Below, piece after piece: positions 10,651 to 20,993 of a stretch of 64,000 nt of DNA (position 1 is the stretch's first letter; each line of letters opens with the position of its first letter). This stretch comes from Immersiella caudata (taxonomy: Eukaryota > Ascomycota > Sordariomycetes > Sordariales > Lasiosphaeriaceae): contig JAULSU010000002.1 of the NCBI GenBank assembly GCA_030512335.1, forward strand, positions 434,001 through 498,000, given 5' to 3'. Both the position numbers and the translations under genes were made by a program. The notes beneath the pieces were generated by a model. That model made no database searches and had not been told where the DNA came from. It saw nothing but the letters and a program-made list of their open reading frames with translations.

Positions 10651-11989
10651 TGCTGATTGTCGCCGTCGTAGGTTTCTGGAGGGTTTTTTTTTCCGGCTGC
10701 GGCGTTGAGCTCAGATTGATTTTGATTGTGCCACAGGGTCCTCTTGCAAAACAGATCGAGAAATCGGCCCCCAACACACCCCCGCCCCTGCCCCTGTCGG
10801 GACTGGTTCGGGCATAACCAGCGGCCAATCACAGCCAGCCACACCGGGCCCAACCAACTGAACGGCATCATGCGGGAGGAGGCGAGGGAGGGCTGGAGGA
10901 GAGATTGGATTGCCATGATGACGAGATCAAGGTGACCCTGTGGACGGGCGGCACTTGCTGCCCAAGATAGGCATCTTCCTCATACCCTCTCGGACTGCTC
11001 TTTCTCGGTGTGCTGCTAGCCTTCGGACATCCCGCTTCTAGACTCGAGGCCAGAGAATGGTACCAAGGCATCGGAGAGAAGCGCAGTCCGTATCTGCTTA
11101 CGGAATCGACATGAAAGTAGCGTGCGGCGAATTCGCGTGGCTCCCCGCGCCGAAGGATGACGGCAATTGGTGGGGTATTTCGCTGATAAGGTCACAACAA
11201 GCCCTAGCTCCATGCGGCTGAACTTCACACAGATCTCGGCATCGTTCATATTGGAAAGCCAGGACGCGAGCGACCTCTGGGCCTGAATTGAGGAACGTTC
11301 AGAGAGAGAGAAACAAACAATTCAATGAGGTCAATGAGGGGTGAGGGGTCTGCGGGCGTGAGGCAGGGCGCTGTTTGGCATCGACAACGACCTATGACTG
11401 GCCCTTCCGATCCCCCCGTTCCCGTGGCTGGTTGCTTGGTATCTAGACAGTAAAACGGGCAACTTGCGCACTGTCTTGGGTGACCTCTTTCGGCCAACGC
11501 CCTCAAACAACAAGATAACGGAATTTGCGGAGCCGACTCCAAATTCCGTACGGGGCTATGGTGCTGCTGGTAGCCCCGGATCCAGTGGAATCTATTTAAT
11601 TGGCAGCAGGTCGACGCCACGCCGTGTCGTCTGGCAGCGTCGAGAGCCATCGCGTGCTCGGAGTTGGGTGCTAACGTCAGCAAACCCAGCCGATGCCTCG
11701 TACTGAGCTGCTGCCCATATGAATGGGAAATGGAGGAAGCTAGGCTTGCAAGACAATACAACGCCCTCGCACTGTGAGCAGTGGGAGGCGAAGAGATCGG
11801 TATTGTAATAGTCCGTGAAAACCCCGGTTCACACGACATCATACTTCATGAGGATAAACTTTGCCAGCCCCAGCTTTCCCTGCCTTTGCGCGCTAATTTG
11901 TCAGCGCTTCATGTTTGCCTCGATCTTTCACCTCCACGCCAGGGTCCAGAGAGACCACTTGCAACATCCAGGTATTCAGACACCCACAC
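10651..11989. other. Long upstream region of the Zn2Cys6 gene
   Basis: About 1.3 kb without a supported gene. A CCAAT box (10825-10829) lies about 175 bases upstream of the transcription factor start. The 198-codon minus frame at 11246-11842 has an erratic composition and no motif and is judged spurious. Confidence 0.4.
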
Positions 11990-13430
11990 CTAAGAAAGAG
12001 ACAGGCCCTCGACGTAGCTTCCCACTACCGATGGAACTAGTATGAACTTGGGTAAAAAGAAGCCAATTTCAAGGTGACAAAGGATGAGAGACTTCAGTCT
12101 CTTCGAGATAGGCCGTGCGAGTGTCCACCGCTTGATATTCTCCAAGAAGCCCACCTCCGCAGCCAATATGAGGAGCAAAACATCTTCCCCGTTCTCCACA
12201 GCACAGCTCGACGGTTTTACTCCTATCTCGTCCCAATGTTTGTAGTGGCCTGTTGATCCCAGTTGATACACAGCTTCTTGGACGCGGAGGATCATGGCCT
12301 GGCTCAACTTTGGATCTTCCGACTCGGCAGCTCGAGCGTGGTGAATTCAGCATGGTACAGTTGAACCACTGGGGCCCACTGCGGTGTTGGGGCTCAGGTA
12401 TGTCAGGTGCATGGCCAAATAGAGCAACGACGCATTAGCGTTGAAGCATGCGTCTCGGATGCGGAGCGGCTCGATATCCCACGCCTCGGGCTTCTCTAGG
12501 AATTCGAACACGGTACGGTGCATAAATTCCACAATCGACCAGGAGTCCCGTGGGGAGGCCTCGAGAAGGGCACCGGAGCGGCTGCGCAGACGCCCTTCGA
12601 CGTGTCTTAACATCACCGCTTTTTGCTTAGTTGAACAGGGCTTGAATGGTGGGGCCTTCTCAAAGTCCATGTCGGCGTTGTCAAGAACAAACCAGGATAT
12701 TGCGCATGTCAGCATGGATGTATCCCCATGCTTTGCTGGATACGACCTGTCCCTCTTTGAAAACTACTTCCGGAAACAGATCCGCAACATCTTCGCTGTT
12801 TGGCTGTAGTAGCGGGGCTCTACGCTGCGCAACATATGTTGGAATAGCTGCTCGAGCTCCGGTGGCAACTCATCGATACGCTGGCTTAACTCTTTGATGC
12901 TGTCGTAGGCCGCAAAGCCGTCAAGCACGAAGCGACTCGCGAGCACGACCCAAAGCAATAACCCAGCGAACCTTGGTCGAGAGAGGCATGGCCTTCCGAG
13001 CCTCCTTGGGTTTGGTTTTCCGGGTGTTCAGGAGCCTGAACTCTTCGACGAATACCGACATGCGTTCTCTGCTGAAAGTTGTCGGGGTGACCGCCACAGG
13101 CAAGTCGTGGGTGAGAGAATTCCGGTAATATTGCCAGTCCCTTTGCGGGGTCACGCCATACTTGGTCTGTAGTGCTGAGCTTTCGCCCAGGAAATTTTTG
13201 ATGCAGGCCAACGTGCGAGACACGGCTGCTGAAATTGCTGGATCGTCAAAGCGTGGGTCGTGGTCGGTGGTCAAAAGGCGGGTTCGGGATACCCACTGCA
13301 GGAGAAACGTCTTTTCCAGGTCAAGCTTAGCAACCAGCGCCGGCACATGTCTGTTCTGTCCCACTAACGTCGAGGGATAGTTCTGGGGCTCCGCTCCATC
13401 AACGCGTATTTTGTCTCTGTAGTCGCGGAC
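11990..13430 (-). pseudogene. HeLo/STAND (NLR-like) gene relic lacking its NTPase core
   Basis: Read 5' to 3' on the minus strand, 13430-12945 resembles a HeLo-type (prion-inhibition and propagation) N-terminal domain: LVAKLDLEKTFLLQWV, DPRFDDPAISAAVSRTLACI, LPLSTKVRWVI-like tail. The reading then jumps by one frame directly into post-NACHT sequence: SRFVLDGFAAYDSIKEL, IDELPPELEQLFQHMLRSV, and further SIVEFMHRTVFEFLEKPEAW. The P-loop, Walker B and surrounding NACHT region (normally several hundred codons) are absent. The downstream part keeps one frame from 12958 to 11990 but contains stops at 12764-12766 (TAG) and 12347-12349 (TGA). Intact relatives act as cell-death receptors. This copy cannot make a working one. 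Confidence 0.7.
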
Positions 13431-13680
13431 AGACGAAAAGCCTAGTCACCACAATCATGGCCCAACGATGCGAGCTTGATAAATTGACATCCACCACTAT
13501 GGCCAGGGGAGTCGGAGCGTTAAAGACTGAATGTCAGAAGAACCCGCTCCGTTGATTGTACGCTACTGCTAAAGGTTTACCTGAAATAGAGGTGAGCGGC
13601 GAACAGCATCAGCCCTGGGGATGGCATCAGGGTGTGGGCCATGTTAATTGACATTGGGGGAGCCCAGGGGACAAAAAGAT

Positions 13681-13773
13681 GGGTTCGTCCGGGGATTGAA
13701 CCCCGGACCTCTCGCAAATTGTTACTCAGAGTTGATACCCTAAGCGAGAATCATACCGCTGGACCAACGAGCC
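13681..13773 (-). tRNA. tRNA-Pro(AGG) with a 21-nt intron
   Basis: The minus strand folds as a tRNA. The D arm is TGGTCCAGCGGTATGA, the anticodon stem CTCGC/GCGAG carries loop TTAGGG-T (anticodon AGG), and the T arm is CCGGG-GTTCAAT-CCCGG. A 21-nt intron (13717-13737) sits between positions 37 and 38, the usual place for eukaryotic tRNA introns. Acceptor strands GGCTCGT and ACGAACC pair at six of seven positions with a C-A mismatch at pair 3-70. The discriminator base is C, as in many fungal tRNA-Pro genes. No CCA is encoded, as expected. Confidence 0.85.
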
Positions 13774-14161
13774 GACCGACACTAATTTCGCTGATTTGCG
13801 ATGTTCGTGGTCGCGAAGTGAACCTTTGTGGTGAAAGCTGACAGGCGGGACGGCACAGAGCGGGTTTGGGACCTGTTGTGGGCACACACCCCCAGTGGCG
13901 AGAGCAGTCGTCGAGGGATGAATGCGTTTTAGAGCGTTCTACAAGTTAATTAGGTTTTCATTCTACAGCGCCTTGATCCATGCTCTCGCCGTTGGCCAAA
14001 TTGGCTAGAGTTCTCAACACTGCAATGTCTTTGTCATAAGTTCTTGAGTAGGCCCACTTTTCATTACATTCAGGGGTTACCTTACAAACAAGTGCCAAGT
14101 ACAATATCGGACCAGAAAGCGACCGATAATCCATTGTCTGCTACCACTGGACTCCGAGCTA
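13774..14161. other. Intergenic, no gene seen
   Basis: About 390 bases between tRNA-Pro and the 3' end of the next transcription factor. The open frame that runs through the tRNA on the plus strand is the familiar artefact of translating an antisense tRNA. Confidence 0.4.
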
Positions 14162-15391
14162 TCATTGGTCATACTTCTCCATACGCTCCCTCCACACGAC
14201 ACCGGCCTCCCCTTCCCGCTCGCACACCCCCCTCTTCTCCAAAAACTGTCGAATGGCAGCCCTGTCCCGGCGCACCCGCCTGTGGAAGAACCACATGCGT
14301 GGCAAACGGCCAACCAAACCCAGCCAAGCTCCAAACATCCACATGGCATCTTCATTGCGACGGTGCAAAAGCTGCAGAAAGTCAGGTTCCAGGGCCCCGA
14401 TGAACTGGACGTAGCGGAACAAGTTCTCTTCGACGGGGGGAAGACGACTAATTACTCTCAGAGCGCTCATTGGCACAGCCAGTGCGACATGGCCGTCCCC
14501 CGAACTCCAATTATGCCCGTCATCTTCTTCCTGGCTAAGCTTCTCGCCCTCGGTTCGGATGCAAAACGAAGCAGTGAAGAGGGGCCGCAGCAAGCTTTCG
14601 TTATGGAAAGCTTTCGTGGCCATCAACAGCGGTCTGAGTCCCAACTGGATGGACAACCAGTCAAGCCTGTCCTCGTCGTTGCTGAAAACCCACGACCTTT
14701 CAACATCAGAAGCATCGTCGACAGCGGCGAACGCCAAGGTATTGATAAGCATGGCTGACATCAACAGCGCATCCGCCTCCTCGCGCGTGCTGGGCAATTG
14801 CGAGACGGCGGCCCGGAAAAGCCGACAGGCCGCAGATGTGAGCGAGCACTCGGCGATGCGGTAAGCCGAAGGGTCAGGAACGTGGTTGCTCAGGTGGCAT
14901 GCCGACACTGCCAAGACGGTAGCCAAGAGATAGGGATGCCTGCAGCTCAGATCCCAGAGGCCTGGGCTAAGCGGCATCATGGTGAAGAAGCTCCCCCGGC
15001 CGAGGTCATCGGTGACGTGGGAGAGGAGGGCGCCGATAGGAGTTGCGTTTTGGTTGGTTAGGATTCCTGCTGCGTGCATCTCTTGCTCAAGCACCGATTT
15101 GGCGATTGTGGCCGCCCAAGATTTTCCCGACGCATGGCCTGGAGCTAGCGCAGCGGGAGGGAGTCTGGAGTTGGACCGTTCAGGGGCTTCTGCCGGCGCA
15201 TACTGGCACTCTCGACCCGCGCGAGAACAACGCGTGCAGATGGGCTTGGTCTTGTCGCACTTGACCCGCCTTTGCTTACAAGTCAGACACCCGAGACGAT
15301 CTTTGCGGTGGAATTTCCGTCGGTGGTATTCCCTTGGCTGCGGGTCGGGCTCGTTCGCTGACAGAACGAGGAACATGCCTGGCGTGCCCAT
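14162..15391 (-). CDS. Zn2Cys6 transcription factor, Upc2-like layout
   Basis: A single uninterrupted frame starts from the ATG at 15391 (MGTPGMFLVL); the 12 upstream codons have no ATG. The product is 409 aa. The Zn2Cys6 cluster is near the N-terminus, about residues 34-63: RLGCLTCKQRRVKCDKTKPICTRC, followed by the common RAGRECQYA. After a short Pro/Ser linker comes a weakly conserved helical region of the fungal transcription factor type (LSPGLWDLSCRHPYLLATVLAVSACHL). This matches the small regulators related to sterol-uptake control protein 2, but that label is loose. It is divergent from the carboxylesterase gene at 15888 with about 500 bases between them, so regulation of that neighbour is possible but unproven. 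Confidence 0.82.
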   Translation of the reverse strand: MGTPGMFLVLSANEPDPQPREYHRRKFHRKDRLGCLTCKQRRVKCDKTKPICTRCSRAGRECQYAPAEAPERSNSRLPPAALAPGHASGKSWAATIAKSVLEQEMHAAGILTNQNATPIGALLSHVTDDLGRGSFFTMMPLSPGLWDLSCRHPYLLATVLAVSACHLSNHVPDPSAYRIAECSLTSAACRLFRAAVSQLPSTREEADALLMSAMLINTLAFAAVDDASDVERSWVFSNDEDRLDWLSIQLGLRPLLMATKAFHNESLLRPLFTASFCIRTEGEKLSQEEDDGHNWSSGDGHVALAVPMSALRVISRLPPVEENLFRYVQFIGALEPDFLQLLHRRNEDAMWMFGAWLGLVGRLPRMWFFHRRVRRDRAAIRQFLEKRGVCEREGEAGVVWRERMEKYDQ

Positions 15392-15887
15392 TTGTTTGTG
15401 CAGTGTTGCTCGAGCCGACCTACACAAAGAGTAAACGGTGAAAAGTGGCGCTTGGCTGTTTCTGGCTGGTGGGGGGAAAGCTGAGTCTTAAAAAGCCAAA
15501 ATAATCCCGGCGCAACCATGGCCCGTCTCGTTTGCCGTTTTGGGCGACGATTTTCTTTGCGGCACAGCCCCTAGCCCCTTGATTGCCCAGCACTCGGTCT
15601 CATTAGTGCAAATTCCGCGACGTATTCATCGTATGTTTCTACGAATCTTCTATTGTGCGTTGTATTAACATGACGTTGACAAACCCCGATGATCCTTTGC
15701 TCACAGGGGTGGAACGACAATGCTGCGAGCCTGACAGCGATGCAGCGGTTCCTAGGCATTCTCTAGGTATAAAATCCCATGACTACCTGCCTACTTCGAA
15801 GACGGGTGCAAATTGGAAGACATCTCTCTCTTCATTGTTTATTTTTTTGATGAATTCCATGCCAGATTCATCACAGCTCGTGCAGTC
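15392..15887. other. Divergent promoter region
   Basis: Shared upstream region of the Zn2Cys6 gene (minus) and the carboxylesterase gene (plus). No gene is visible inside; the only recognised element is the TATA box listed separately. Confidence 0.5.
15768..15774 (+). promoter_or_regulatory. TATA box upstream of the carboxylesterase
   Basis: A perfect TATAAAA lies 114 bases before the ATG at 15888, in the right orientation and at a normal distance for a fungal TATA promoter. Confidence 0.5.
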
Positions 15888-17644
15888 ATGAAGTTGTCAA
15901 CGATCCTCACCTTCCTCCCCCTAAGTCCGACCTTGGGAATCTACACCGGCCTGCTCTCCTCCCCAGCAGGCCTCATCGACCTCGGGTACGCGAAACACAT
16001 CCCAACGGATACTTACACCACGCCATCCGGCCGCAACATCTCCATCTACAAAAACATCCGATTCGCCAAACCACCCACTGGAGACCTCCGCTTCCGTCTT
16101 CCCGACACTCGCATTGCCAAGATTTCAGGTATCCAAGATGGCAAAGTCGGTGACGAGCAGAGCACCCACTGCATCTCATCCATGCCTGCCGCAGCCCCTT
16201 TTCCCCCGTACAACGGCACCACATGGGGCAGCGAGGACTGCCTCTTTCTCGATGTCTGGGTCCCCGATGATATCAAGCCTCGAGACAAAGTCCCCGTGCT
16301 CCACTGGTTCGTTGGCAGCGCGTATGCCTTTGGCAGCAAGGACATGTTTGTGTCGCCGACCGGGCTGTTTGACATGATGGACGAAGATACGAGTTTTATT
16401 TTTGCTGCCAACAATTACCGTCTTGGAGTCTCAGGGTGGACGTACCTCCCTGGGGAAGATATAGTTGCCAATCTTGGGATGCATGATTGTCTTGCTGCTG
16501 CGGAGTGGACGAAAAAGTACATTGGCCGGTTTGGGGGAGACCCGGAGCGTGTCACGGTGTTTGGGCAGAGCGCTGGGGCAGGTATTATTGGGCTGTTGGC
16601 TGTGGTCAATGGCGGCAAGGGAAAGCTTCCTTTTCAGCAGGTTCGAGATATTAATTATGGAAAATATCCCCTGAGTAATTGCTGACACCTGTTACAGGCC
16701 CTAATCTCATCCCCTGCTATCCCCCCAAGACGACACCCTATCGAGCGCCAGAAGCGTCTGTTCCAAATGATACTGAACGAGGCGAACTGCACAACGACCC
16801 GATGCCTTCGAAGTGTCCCCGAGTCAACCATTGTTCATGTCAACGAAAAGCTCATCAACGGCGTGCCATCGGATGCCGGTGGGGGTGTTTTCGGCCCGAC
16901 CCCCGGCTTCGGCCCCGTTCCGGACGGGTCGTTCATTCCCGACACGCCCTTCGCACTGTTCCAACAGGGCAAATTCCACAAGGAGTTGCGATCTCTTGTA
17001 GTCGGGAATGTTGCCAATGAGGTGAGCTACCGACTCCTAATGTGAGGATGCCAGGCACTGACATCATATATTTAGGGGCTGGGCCTTACTTCAGATCAGG
17101 GATTCCCCGAACGCTTCCCCATTGTGGTCCGCCAGATTTTCAGCGCTATCAGCAACGAGACGATTGCCGAGATCCAAGCCAACTACGATTTCGCTGGAAA
17201 CCCATCAAAGCTGGCCTGGGACTGGACCACCGATGTCATCTTCGCCTGCAACGCCGCCAACATCGCCGCGGCGTACAATCGCAAAGCAAGACGCTACATC
17301 TTTTCCGTGCCACCTGCAGTTCACGGTCAAGATGGACTTTGTAAGATACCATCTACGGGAATTTGAGAAGAATGGGGCACTGACACTGTCAACATCGGCC
17401 AGACTTTTTCTACTCCGACCCAACCACAACACCAGTCGGGGATATCGACGCAGCCAGAACCGCCCAGAAGTTTTTGATCAGTTTTGTGCATGGAAAAGAG
17501 TTTCCGTGGCCGGCGTATGGGGAAGGAAAACAAATCACAAATATCACGGCTGCTGGGTTTGAAGGGGTGGAACTTCCCGAAGACTTGAGGGCTCGCTGTG
17601 AGATGATCAACCGTGTTGTCATGGACCCGAAGAATGGGGTTTAG
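15888..17644 (+). CDS. Secreted type-B carboxylesterase
   Basis: Four exons: 15888-16640, 16698-17021, 17076-17340 and 17403-17644 (1584 nt, 527 aa). Introns are 57, 54 and 62 nt, all GT-AG. An N-terminal hydrophobic stretch (MKLSTILTFLPLS) is a likely signal peptide. Type-B carboxylesterase/lipase features follow in order: YKNIRFAKPPTGDLRF, SEDCLFLDVWVP, NYRLGVSGW, NLGMHDCLAAAEWTKKYIGRFGGDP, and the nucleophile elbow VTVFGQSAGAG with the catalytic Ser. The catalytic His is probably in SFVHGKEFPWPAYG near the C-terminus. The oxyanion-hole segment reads WFVGSAYAFGSKD, with Gly-Ser where most relatives have Gly-Gly. It should hydrolyse ester bonds outside the cell; the substrate is unknown. The exon sum is in frame throughout, so the gene looks intact. 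Confidence 0.88.
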
Positions 17645-18071
17645 CTGTCTAGACTTTGCAATCCTGATGTAGAATGCATTGGTCACATCGATTGCAGATA
17701 AGTTTTCAGCGTTGTAGTACATGGAGCAAACGATGTCCAAGTGCAGCACAGCAGTCTTCTTCCAGATTAGGTATGCACGCACCATCCGGATAATCTCGCA
17801 CCGCCATGGCTGCGAGACAAAATGGTCATCAGACCTGTTTTGCTTCATGAATTCCATTCTTTTCTTTGAATGAAGTTCCGTGCCTTCCCCTACTTACTCT
17901 TGGGTGCCCAGGGCTGAAAAGGGGAGGAACGCCCCCCATCGGACCCGCAACTGACCCCACACCTCTCGCACCTGTTGCTATTCTAACTGCTCGATCTCGG
18001 CGGGATCAATCTTCCTCAAACCAAGCATTTGCTCGCGTCTTTTGACACCGTCAGAGCCCCTCCATTCCATA
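17645..18071. other. Intergenic, no gene seen
   Basis: About 430 bases between the esterase stop and the STAND-N/ankyrin start. The minus-strand frame covering 17327-17857 overlaps esterase exons and is a shadow. Confidence 0.4.
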
Positions 18072-20452
18072 ATGGAAGTCGTCGCCTGTGTAGTCGGCGT
18101 GGCCGACGTGACAGCGCGCGCGAGCTCCAAGATCTGGCAACTCTGCGAACTCTGGAAGGACGCCCCAACAGATGTCTACCTTCTCCGTGACGAGCTTGGA
18201 CGCACCAGCCGCTTCTTTGACGCGTTAAAGAGCGGCATCGAGCAGACCTTCCTGGCGAGCCTGCCGCAAGGCACGTTGGTCGATATCCTGTCGTTGCTGG
18301 ACCAAGGGCACAAGACGGTTATGGCGTTACAGCTACTGTTCGACGAGCTTTTAACTCCTGGTACCGGCTTCGACAAGTTTCGCAACGAAGTGGTGGAACT
18401 CAGCAAGACGAGGAAGCTGTACTGGTTTTCCAAGCTCCCAAAGATCAAGAGGCTAAGGAATTCGTTGCGGCGCACGACGGAGCAGATTGGACTGTACATG
18501 TCGTTGATGACTGTGTGAGTTATTCACCCCAGGCTGTCAGGCTGTCAGTTAACAACCTACGTTTGGGTACAGTACCATCACCTCGGAAGCCACCACAAGC
18601 AATGCTACGCAGCAGATCCGCCGTCGAGCTACAATCGATTCTGGGGTGTCGCTACCAGAATACCCTGGGGAGTCTCGCCAAGAGCCCATGGACGCCAGCC
18701 AGGACGGCGCGGACGACGTTTCATTTCTCGCAATGACCGAGAAAATCGATGATCAAGAAAAATCTGGTCCTCGGTCCAGCCTAGCTATTGACAACTGGAC
18801 CCCAATACCAGCCAACCCTGGCATCGGATATCCCGGCCCTACACCAGTCTGCCGAGACAACTGCAGCTGCGCTTGTCACTCTGGAATGCTCCGTCGCGGG
18901 TGGCAACTCCGCGGCATCTCGTGGAGCGTTTTCGGATTTCTGCGCGCGTCTTTTGCGTCGAAACAACCCCGAGACTGCAGTGATGCGGACTGCCAGCAGT
19001 CTCACTGTGCGGTACCAAACAGAGGCAAAAGCTACTTGGCGGTCAAGTACAGGCTGCCGAGTTGGGTCTCTAGTGCCCTGGTTTCACTATCGCTCAAATG
19101 CAATCCCGGTACTCCTGAGTTGCTGATCCGGGTATGCCGTGTTATCGACCCGTCTGAAAGCTACCGCAGCGCCACCGTCTCTACTATTTTCGAAGCTGTC
19201 AGCCAGGGCGACGTCGGAGCCGTGAGAGCTGCCCTTCGAGATTGACCGTCGTGTGTAAACGACATTGTAGCCCGCTCAAATCACACGCCACTCTCGATGG
19301 CTGTCTTATCATTTGCATCAAACACGCCCTGGCGTCAATGTCCTCCGCCTTCTCATGCAGGCTGGGGCTGACCCTCATGCCGATGGCGCCAACGGGGTAA
19401 GTCCGACAGAATGGGCATTCCGTCGATATATCAGCGGCTTCCCCAACTGCGAGGCTTTCCCAGACATCTTCCCCTTCGAAGAGCTCCTCGAGAACCAGGA
19501 ATACACTGAACTTCACAAAATCGCCTGCGGGATATCTTCCGCTTCCAAAATCGACAGCATCCTCAATCAACCCAACATCGAAAGTGTGGTAAACGCCACA
19601 ACAACAACTCGCATGACCCCCCTTCACGTCGCCGCCCTGAGCGGCAAAACAGACGTCGTTCGTCGCCTACTATCCGCCGGGGCCAATCCCAATGTTATCT
19701 CCGCCTCCAAAACCACCCCTCTTCGCCTTGCCCTCTTGTCCAGACTAACTCCGGGACCCGAAACTGCGCGTATCCTCCTCGACGCAGGCGCATCCCCTAA
19801 TTGCATCGACACGCCTCGGAACTGGGGTAACCTTTTGCACCTGCTTGCTAAAAATCCGACACTCAAGGAGTTGGATTCCATTGACATCCTGCAGCGCCTC
19901 GTCTCGGCAGGACACGACATCAACGCCCTCATAATCCCATACAGCACTACCCCCCTGCTGGCCGCGGCAATGATGAACAATTGTATCATCATTCCCCATT
20001 TGTTGCGCTACGGGGCAGATTTGAACCACCAGGATAAAGAGGGAGACACAGCCCTAACCGAAGCGATTTACAATCATTCGCACGAAGCGCTGCGGACTTT
20101 GGTAGCACACGGTGCAAACTATCGCCTGAGGTCGAAAAGCGGAGAGACGATACTACACCTTCTGGCCAGGTATGGGGATCTACGCATGCTTGAGATAATA
20201 GCTGAAGCGAAGCTTTGGGATGTTGATGTAAATGCGGTGAATGTTGCTGGTCAGACGGCAATGGATGTGTTGACGGGAAGGAAAGGTGTGGACGAGCAGT
20301 TTCGGTACGGGTTTTTGCAGCTGGTGGGGGAGATTACGATGATGTCGAGGGCTTGGGGGAGGAAAATAGCGACTGAACTGGCGATGGAGGAAGGGAGTGA
20401 CGATGAGGAACCTGATGTTTTTCATGACGCGGATGAGATGGCGGTTGGGTGA
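18072..20452 (+). CDS. STAND-N/ankyrin-repeat protein, possibly disrupted
   Basis: Start at 18072 (MEVVACVVGVADVTARASSK), typical of the fungal N-terminal domain found on STAND and ankyrin proteins. Exon 1 is 18072-18514, followed by a 58-nt intron (18515-18572). The middle has a Cys-rich patch (CRDNCSCACHSG, then CSDADCQQSHC) known from fungal ankyrin proteins. Ankyrin repeats run from about 19190 to the stop at 20450, for example MTPLHVAALSGKTDVVRRLLSAGANP and TPLLAAAMMNNCIIIPHLLRYGADL. Around 19243-19310 the ankyrin-like reading is broken by a TGA (19243-19245) and a shift from frame 1 to frame 2. A 49-nt GT-AG segment (19222-19270) would remove both defects in phase and give 757 aa, but it would also excise ankyrin-like sequence. 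Either the intron is real or the gene is decaying. Confidence 0.65.
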
Positions 20453-20993
20453 TTATCTCAGCCGGGAGTAGACTTGTGACTGCTCAGCATCCTGCCCTGG
20501 ATGGTCCCCAAAGGAAAGTTGTTTGGATCCCAGGAATAATTTGCGCGGAGTGCTGGACCACCTTCGGTCCCGAATACCACGCGCCGAGGCCAACAGTCTC
20601 GAGGTCGTAGTGGTGGCACCACCGTTTAAACTCAAGAGCCCCAAAGGACAAATTTGCTTTGGTCCAAGCCGTAAGGAGATCGGTTGAGAGGCATCCAGAA
20701 AAGCCCTGAGGTGTCAACCCACCATGCCAAGGCCCACGATGCTGGGGACGATGAAAAGGCCATACTCCGCACCGCGTCGCGACCGACAGCAAGCGGCCCC
20801 CGCTCGGCGTGCTGCACTCGTTCGGAGAAGTCCCTGATTGGCTCGGTACATGCTCAGCCGTTCCGGCACACCCAACACTCGGAGCCAAATCCCCTCACCA
20901 CTTTGCACCCAACAATTCTTTCAAGTCCATCCTACCTAGCCAAACAGGGCACATCCACCGGCTCCCGGCACGTACCTGGACCGACAACGGCAC
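20453..20993. other. Intergenic, no gene seen
   Basis: About 540 bases. A 134-codon minus frame (20484-20888) has no ATG-supported family match. Nothing else is recognised. It contains the promoter of the histidine phosphatase gene. Confidence 0.35.

Noticed and set aside
11246..11842. 198-codon minus-strand frame
   Set aside because: Erratic composition, no ATG context or motif; most likely chance.
13632..13841. Plus-strand frame containing WVRPGIEPRTS
   Set aside because: It is the antisense translation of the tRNA-Pro gene, a known artefact.
17937..17985. Degraded tRNA-Pro-like sequence (shares CCTCTCGCA with the true tRNA)
   Set aside because: Only about 10 exact bases match and no cloverleaf can be formed.
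20484..20888. 134-codon minus-strand frame
   Set aside because: No recognisable family; overlaps the 3' flank of the ankyrin gene and the promoter of the phosphatase gene.
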